Source of the DNA: Pomphorhynchus laevis
Taxonomy: Eukaryota; Acanthocephala; Palaeacanthocephala; Echinorhynchida; Pomphorhynchidae
Direction of reading: 5' to 3'
DNA length: 64,000 bases
NCBI GenBank assembly: GCA_012934845.2
Contig: WNNJ02002384.1
Coordinates: 124,001-188,000 of the forward strand
Under the pieces are notes generated by a model. It made no database searches, had not been told where the DNA came from, and was given only the letters and a program-made list of their open reading frames with translations. Positions 59,090-64,000 of this stretch are shown here, piece after piece. Each line of letters opens with the position of its first letter. Position 1 is the first letter of the stretch. A program made the translations under genes and the position numbers.

Positions 59090-61165
59090 AGTTGTCGCAG
59101 GCTCTCTGTCGCTAACGCTTCCCGAATGGTACGAAAACATGGTCCAATGCCATATTGTCGCGGTTCTGGACTTCCGCCTGCCAATGATCAAGACAACATC
59201 AACCGTTCAGATCTATCCTTAAGCCTGCCGTTGCCGCCATCGAAAACACCGATGTTTTCGATGTTTTCGAAAACTCCTTCCTAAAAAAGGATGATGGTAT
59301 CCGTCCGATCGCCGTCGAATTTACAGTTTGCCGAATCGCTTCTAAACTGGCATGTCAATTCCCATCCGGTCCGCTCGCCGATAATTTTCTTTCTATACAG
59401 CTGGGCGTCGGTACTTCACGCGGAATCGAAGCGGCAATACATGCATCTCGCTTGTTCATGCGGGACATGGTAAAATTCGACTTCTACAACGCCTTTAAGT
59501 ACTTGAGCAGAGATACAATCCTGCGCTGTTTCGCTCGCGAAATACCACATATTTTACCGGTTGTTCCTCTTTGTTACGACCCACAGGGCGAGTATTTGGC
59601 AACATACGAATTCTCTCGGCTGAAGGCTTTCAGCAGGGAGACCTTATTGGGCCCTATAGTATTTTGCCTCACCGTCAACAGCTTGGCACATAGCTTAAAA
59701 TCCAGTATAAACATATGGTACCTCGACGACTGCGTCCTGGGTGGCACGGTAAAGAACATTCTGACCGATACCCACAAAATTTAGGCTGACGGAGCCGCAA
59801 TTTAATTACAATTAAACTTTCAAAAGTGCGAGGCGATCACCTAAAGCAGGAATGTGAGCCAAGCTATCAAGTGCAAGCTAACATGGTGCTCACACCTGAA
59901 GACACAGCTTCTAGGTGCGCCGATTGGCGGGTAATCAAACATCGACAACGCAGTAAGCTGCACAGTGAAGGAGCTTCATTACGCCAGAATCTGGTTGACC
60001 GAATTGAGAGTTCACGACGCCTTTGCGATTTTGCATCGCTCTCTCAGCTTGCCAGAGATTGGCTTCGTTCGATGTACCTCCTGCTACGGAATTAGATGCT
60101 TCATTTTTCGACGCGGAAGTTCGAAGACTATTGAACTAAATACACAAAGTCCCATTACCCAACGAAGCCTGGAGGCAAGCGACCTTACCGATCCGTATTG
60201 GAGGCATCGGTGTTTGCCAGGTATTGGAGGCTGTCATTTCTGTGTTTGGTTCATCCATCAACGACACAATGGAACTGTTGAGGATACTGTTACGGAACTG
60301 TTCGCTGCTAATCCTTCCCCCTACAGAATCCGAACGGGAAAACACCACAGATCAATAGAACGCGGAATTTCAGACGATAATTCCATCGGACCAAATATTT
60401 CAAAAACGTCGTATGGCTGAACACTACGAAGCAACGTAGTGTACTTTTCGACGAAACACGCCAACTGAATTTCGAGCCCGATTCATTGCAGTAGCATAAA
60501 GTGGTGTGTAGCGTTCCTGGAAGCACTATCGATCACATCGGTCGCTACACGACTTGATGACCGATCTATTTCTAGCGTGGTGGCGTTGAGACTCAGTGAT
60601 CAATGCTTTCAATTGCATCGGTGTATTTGCGGAATGTCGATCCAGCCGCACAGTGATTATGCTTTAGACTGCAACAGGATAACGTCTCGTCACCATCGAC
60701 ATGTTGCGATCAACGAGACTTTGAGAATGGCTCTCGCCATCTCGGGATCTTCGTCCAGACTCGAACCGATAGACTTAGCGCGAGACGATGTCAAACGACC
60801 CGATTGTGTGACTCTTATTACATGGGAAGCTGGCCGTATACTCATTTTAGATTTTACTTGCCCGAACACCCTGGCCGCTAGTCATGTCGACCATGCGGTG
60901 TCTTCTGCTGGCGCTGTTGCAGCCTACGCGGAGCACTTCAAATCTTCCCCATTGACATCAAAATATAGGCGGGGTCGGCCCCAGTGCATCTGTATTTTTG
61001 AGGCAGCTTGGTTCGAGATTGTAGGCCGACAACCGGAGATAAACGCGCATTCAGTTGGTTCATGTAACGAATCAGCGCAGCCGTGCAACGATTTAATGCG
61101 GCATCCCTTTTGGAGTCGGCTGAAGATCCGTCCCTATGCAACTACCTTGACGATATCTATACATC
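59090..61165 (+). pseudogene. X element: longest copy
   Basis: GIRPI-type RT. From about 59,130 to 59,780: DDGIRPIAVEFTVCRIASKL (59,291), a VKFDFYNAFKYLSRD palm strand (59,468), FSRETLLGPIVFCLTVNSLA and INIWYLDDCVLGGTVKNI (59,706). Linker and thumb (59.8-60.5 kb) are decayed. The C-terminal frame 60,577-61,179 has CICGMSIQPHSDYALDCNRI, RHHRHVAINETLRMALAISG, RPDCVTLITWEAGRILILDF, then TCPNTLAASH and AGAVAAYAEHFK. At least five frame changes. It is the only X copy here with both RT core and C-terminal domain. Confidence 0.85.
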
Positions 61166-61279
61166 GATTAATTATTTAAATTGTAACAATATTAAATAAA
61201 TTAATTGCGAAATATATAAAATAATTCATAAAATTAGATTTTTATTTTAAATTTTTATTATAAATTATATCGTTAAATA

Positions 61280-62160
61280 AATACACAGATGATCTTAAGG
61301 TTTGGAGGCGAATCATTGATAATTCCGATGTTAGCGCTCTTTAAAAAGACCTGGATTTCATAAATAAATGGTGTATATCTAATGGGCTGATGATAAATGC
61401 GACTAAATGTGGACATATGCGGATCGGCTCCCCAGACATTCGTTGCTCTTATAAAATTGGAAACGCCGATTGATTATACGGATCAAATCGATGATTTAGT
61501 GGTATCTACGCTTAATACGCTCGATATAAGAGCTCACGTAAATAAAGTTTCGGCCAATTGCCGTCGTACTATTGGCATCATTAAGCGATCTTTTGGATCA
61601 CTAGAGGCATGTAACTTCAGAATAATATACAAGGCCCTCATCGAATCTCGCATGCTCTACGCATCTCCCGCAGCGTATCCACATCTGTGCAAGAACATTG
61701 TGGCTTACGAATCGATTCTCCGGTCGGCTACTCGTCTTGTTCCCGCTGTCAAAGTCCTGCCGTTTGACCAAAAGTTAGAAATCCTAGGTGTTTCAACGGT
61801 TTGTGAAAGTTTGGTAAAAGCTGATCTTATGCTAGTATGGAGGGCAATTTTATCGCCCACTCATCCCCTCAACTTCATGTTTTGCCTACGCAACTCCGAG
61901 AAATTACGTAGACATCGACTAACGCTCAAGCATCGTAGAAAAGTCTATCGACACTATCATGATATCAGCGATCGAGTAATAAACAGTTAGAACAGGCTCC
62001 CGTCATCTGCAATTGAATGCCGGAACATCCGAGAATTTCGGCGTGCGCTGAACAGTGTATCGCTCTTATAGGAAGTCGAACTTGATTTGGATTTTTTTGT
62101 TTTACTGACATTGTACTTTTTTACATTGAGATCCAGCCAAACGAGCCACCGCTCATCGGC
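61280..62160 (+). pseudogene. LINE C copy: YTDD to C-terminus
   Basis: Starts at the catalytic motif (YTDDLKVWRR at 61,285; a variant of YADD), then WCISNGLMINATKCGHMRIG in decayed frames. The clean frame 61,397-61,990 reads ISANCRRTIGIIKRSFGSLE-like sequence and IYKALIESRMLYASPAAYPH, then LGVSTVCESLVKADLMLVWR. A stop at 61,988 is followed by RLPSSAIECRNIREFRRALN. The 3' UTR has GAGCCACCGCTC and an ACTAATAATAAAT tail at 62,168-62,180. It is 5'-truncated. Confidence 0.8.
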
Positions 62161-62164
62161 TGTT

Positions 62165-62280
62165 GTATACTAATAATAAATATAATTTTTTTTGTAAATC
62201 TTATATAATTATTTATTATTTATAATTATTTATCTTTATTTTATCTGATGTTTTATTTGATCTGATTAAGTATATAAAGA
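62165..62280 (+). repeat. U repeat tail fragment
   Basis: TTTATTATTTATAATTATTT followed by ATCTTTATTTTATCTGATG and a degenerate TCTGATCTGATT-like end. Low specificity. Confidence 0.4.
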
Positions 62281-63070
62281 ATTCGCAAAAAAATGTTGCT
62301 TCATCGATCCTCATTCACTTTTCAAATATTCGTGACTTTTTAGCATTCAAAGTATTTAATTTATTTGTTAATAAAGTATCAATCGAATTTAAAAGATGTA
62401 AAGTTTGAATCAAAGTGATGCTAGCAGGCGTTATAAATCCGATGATTTGGAAAATATTGAAATTTGTAATCGTGTCGATTATTGAATACATGATATTTCA
62501 AGCTACTGACCTAACACCTACAAGGTGCAATTTAGATGCATCAACGTAAGTACATGCATTTGTAAAATTTCTCTTTAAGATCGAAACCATTTTAAATCGA
62601 ATTATTGTAAAAAAACTTTCAATTCAACTGTTAAAATTGTGTTTCACTGGTAAAACTAATTTAAAGTTACGAATCGCTTATAGTGATCATCGTGGACCAA
62701 GCACCTAATTTTAAGACATTTGAGTTTTGTAAATTATATATATTTGTTATATTTATAATATATTATTATCTTGAAACCAAATTTAAATATTTTTATTTAT
62801 AAATGTGCAGAAAAATGTACAGAGCATTAATCTTCCTAACAAAATAAACTCGAGATAAAATGATTTTATGTAATAAAATGACCTATCGAGAAAAAATTGT
62901 TTAACAAATATCCATACGTTTCTAATATTCATACTCAACAGAAATTCATTATCTGATAGGACAAGAGCTTGCACTCTTGATTTTGTATAATTTCTGAGAT
63001 TATACTAAAACGTAACATCGAGTACAAGACAAAACCGCAAATGGCTGTTCAGTATGTTTACTGTTGATAT
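62281..63070. other. AT-rich DNA, nothing recognised
   Basis: No coding, RNA or repeat feature could be supported. Confidence 0.5.
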
Positions 63071-63074
63071 TAAA

Positions 63075-64000
63075 AAAATAAATAAATAAAGTGTAGAATG
63101 TAATCAGAGGAACGGGTAGTTCAACACTGATTGATGGTTCGAGCTGTCATGAATCCACTTCCTCACTTGAAGTTTAAAATGTAAATAGCTGGAGGCACAA
63201 GCAATTTCCTCAGATAGTGCATTCCAAGTGTTAATTCACGATGGGAGTGTCTCATTATTTGAGGATTTTTACCAGGGGGAAATTTATAGAGGATTAGGCG
63301 ATGTCCACGACAATTTGTAGTTCTGAACTTATAACATTTGTGGAATATCCTTCAAAGGGTTTGACAATTGCCCACATTGCCAAGAGATCAAGATACAGTA
63401 GTCTTTGTATCATTGAAGATAAACCTAACAAGGGTAACCTGTCATCATACGAATACGAATTATGAAAGCAAATTCGAGACACGGGACGAAGCACTGACTC
63501 AAGATCGGCAATTTCTTTCAACAGCTTGAATGCAATACCCAAGATGTGAACAAACCAAAGAACAATAAAGGAGTTTGAAGACAGAAGGGTTCATTCTCGA
63601 GAAGCAATTTTTGATGCAATACAAGGCTCGAACTGCCTTACTGCGAGCAAAGTCATTATTCAAACGTGTTTTTAGTGTCTCGTGTATTATTACACCCAAA
63701 TCCTTTTGTTCCGACACAATAGTAAGTATCTTTCCTCCAATGTGGTAACTATGATCGATCCCCACACTACCTAACATCATACATACACATTTACTTATAT
63801 TTAACCTAATCTGCGTTGCTTCACTCCATTCATAAATGCGGTCAAGGTCGTTCTGCAACAGTCTAGCATCCAGTTTACTATCTCTAGTGCACCATAGTTT
63901 TACATCATCGGCAAAGGCTAAGCATGGGTTTTGGATACGTAATAATAAGTCATTTAGAAATGGGATAAAAAGAAGAGGACCCAATAAAGTACCATGAGGG
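63075..64000 (-). pseudogene. LINE D: CR1-like RT, 3' half, cut by window edge
   Basis: Minus-strand RT entering from beyond 64,000. The frame 63,984-63,499 reads MGPLLFIPFLNDLLLRIQNP, then CLAFADDVKLWCTRD (FADD), YEWSEATQIRLNISKCVCMM and KDLGVIIHETLKTRLNNDFA, then IKNCFSRMNPSVFKLLY. After a frameshift, 63,542-63,294 holds LESVLRPVSRIC and LPLLGLSSMIQRLLYLDLLA. A decayed C-terminus follows to about 63,110. The 3' end is an AT-rich TTTATTTATTTATT tail near 63,075-63,095. It is distinct from LINE C in the active-site block, and the PQG motif is at the edge. Confidence 0.85.

Overview
The window looks like a stretch of animal (invertebrate) nuclear DNA made almost entirely of decayed retroelements. 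I found no host gene, rRNA, tRNA or CRISPR array that I could support. The background is very AT-rich, and all recognisable protein signal comes from reverse transcriptases (RT), retroelement endonucleases and their accessory ORFs. The mix (non-LTR families of CR1/Jockey-like and RTE type, Penelope-like elements, CsRn1-like Ty3/gypsy fossils) fits a metazoan. Flatworms carry all of these, but the sequence does not prove the phylum.

Working family names used below. A: LINE with a Cys-rich ORF1, AP endonuclease and RT (copies at 12.6-14.1, 23.9-25.5, 41.6-48.2 and 48.3-52.1 kb). C: CR1/Jockey-like LINE (25.6-26.7, 52.1-56.0, 56.2-57.4, 61.3-62.2 kb). D: a second CR1-like LINE running off the right edge (63.1-64.0 kb). 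RTE: one near full-length RTE-type LINE with a 14-base target-site duplication (28,681-31,734). X and Y: two related lineages of RT marked by a GIRPI motif, with YLDD (X) or YADD (Y) active sites and distinctive C-terminal domains; the best Y copy is 36.0-39.4 kb and the longest X copy 59.1-61.2 kb. P: Penelope-like RT (7.1-9.1, 32.0-32.3, 39.7-41.0 kb), one piece with GIY-YIG endonuclease remnants. Z: a Penelope-related RT (RYIDD motif), in many pieces. U: a non-coding dispersed repeat of about 350 bp with a GC-rich core able to form a pseudoknot. Two Ty3/gypsy fossils lie on the minus strand (about 32.87-36.02 and 42.77-46.30 kb), both broken.

Layout: 1-6 kb is non-coding, with perfect hairpins and tandem U copies. 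6-10.5 kb holds a Z tail, a U copy, and a P element whose end runs into a 364-380 bp tandem repeat. 12.5-15.9 kb has LINE A, Z pieces in opposite orientations flanked by direct repeats that carry a hammerhead-like motif, and an X tail. 16-23 kb is AT-rich with a fold-back element, a roughly 160 bp satellite split by an X copy, and U repeats. 23.4-31.9 kb is Z DNA split in turn by LINE A, LINE C plus a Y piece, an X piece and RTE. 32-48 kb has P and Y pieces, gypsy fossil 1, the best Y copy, a P/GIY-YIG remnant, and LINE A split by gypsy fossil 2. 48-64 kb holds the best LINE A, the best LINE C, and X, Y, C and D copies.

There is no cooperating gene system here. The relationships are insertions, nesting and decay. 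The most interesting signals are structured-RNA candidates at element ends: the hammerhead-like motif next to Z and P, the pseudoknot core of U, and covarying 3' hairpins of LINE A. The X/Y RT lineage, with its conserved C-terminal domains, is also notable.
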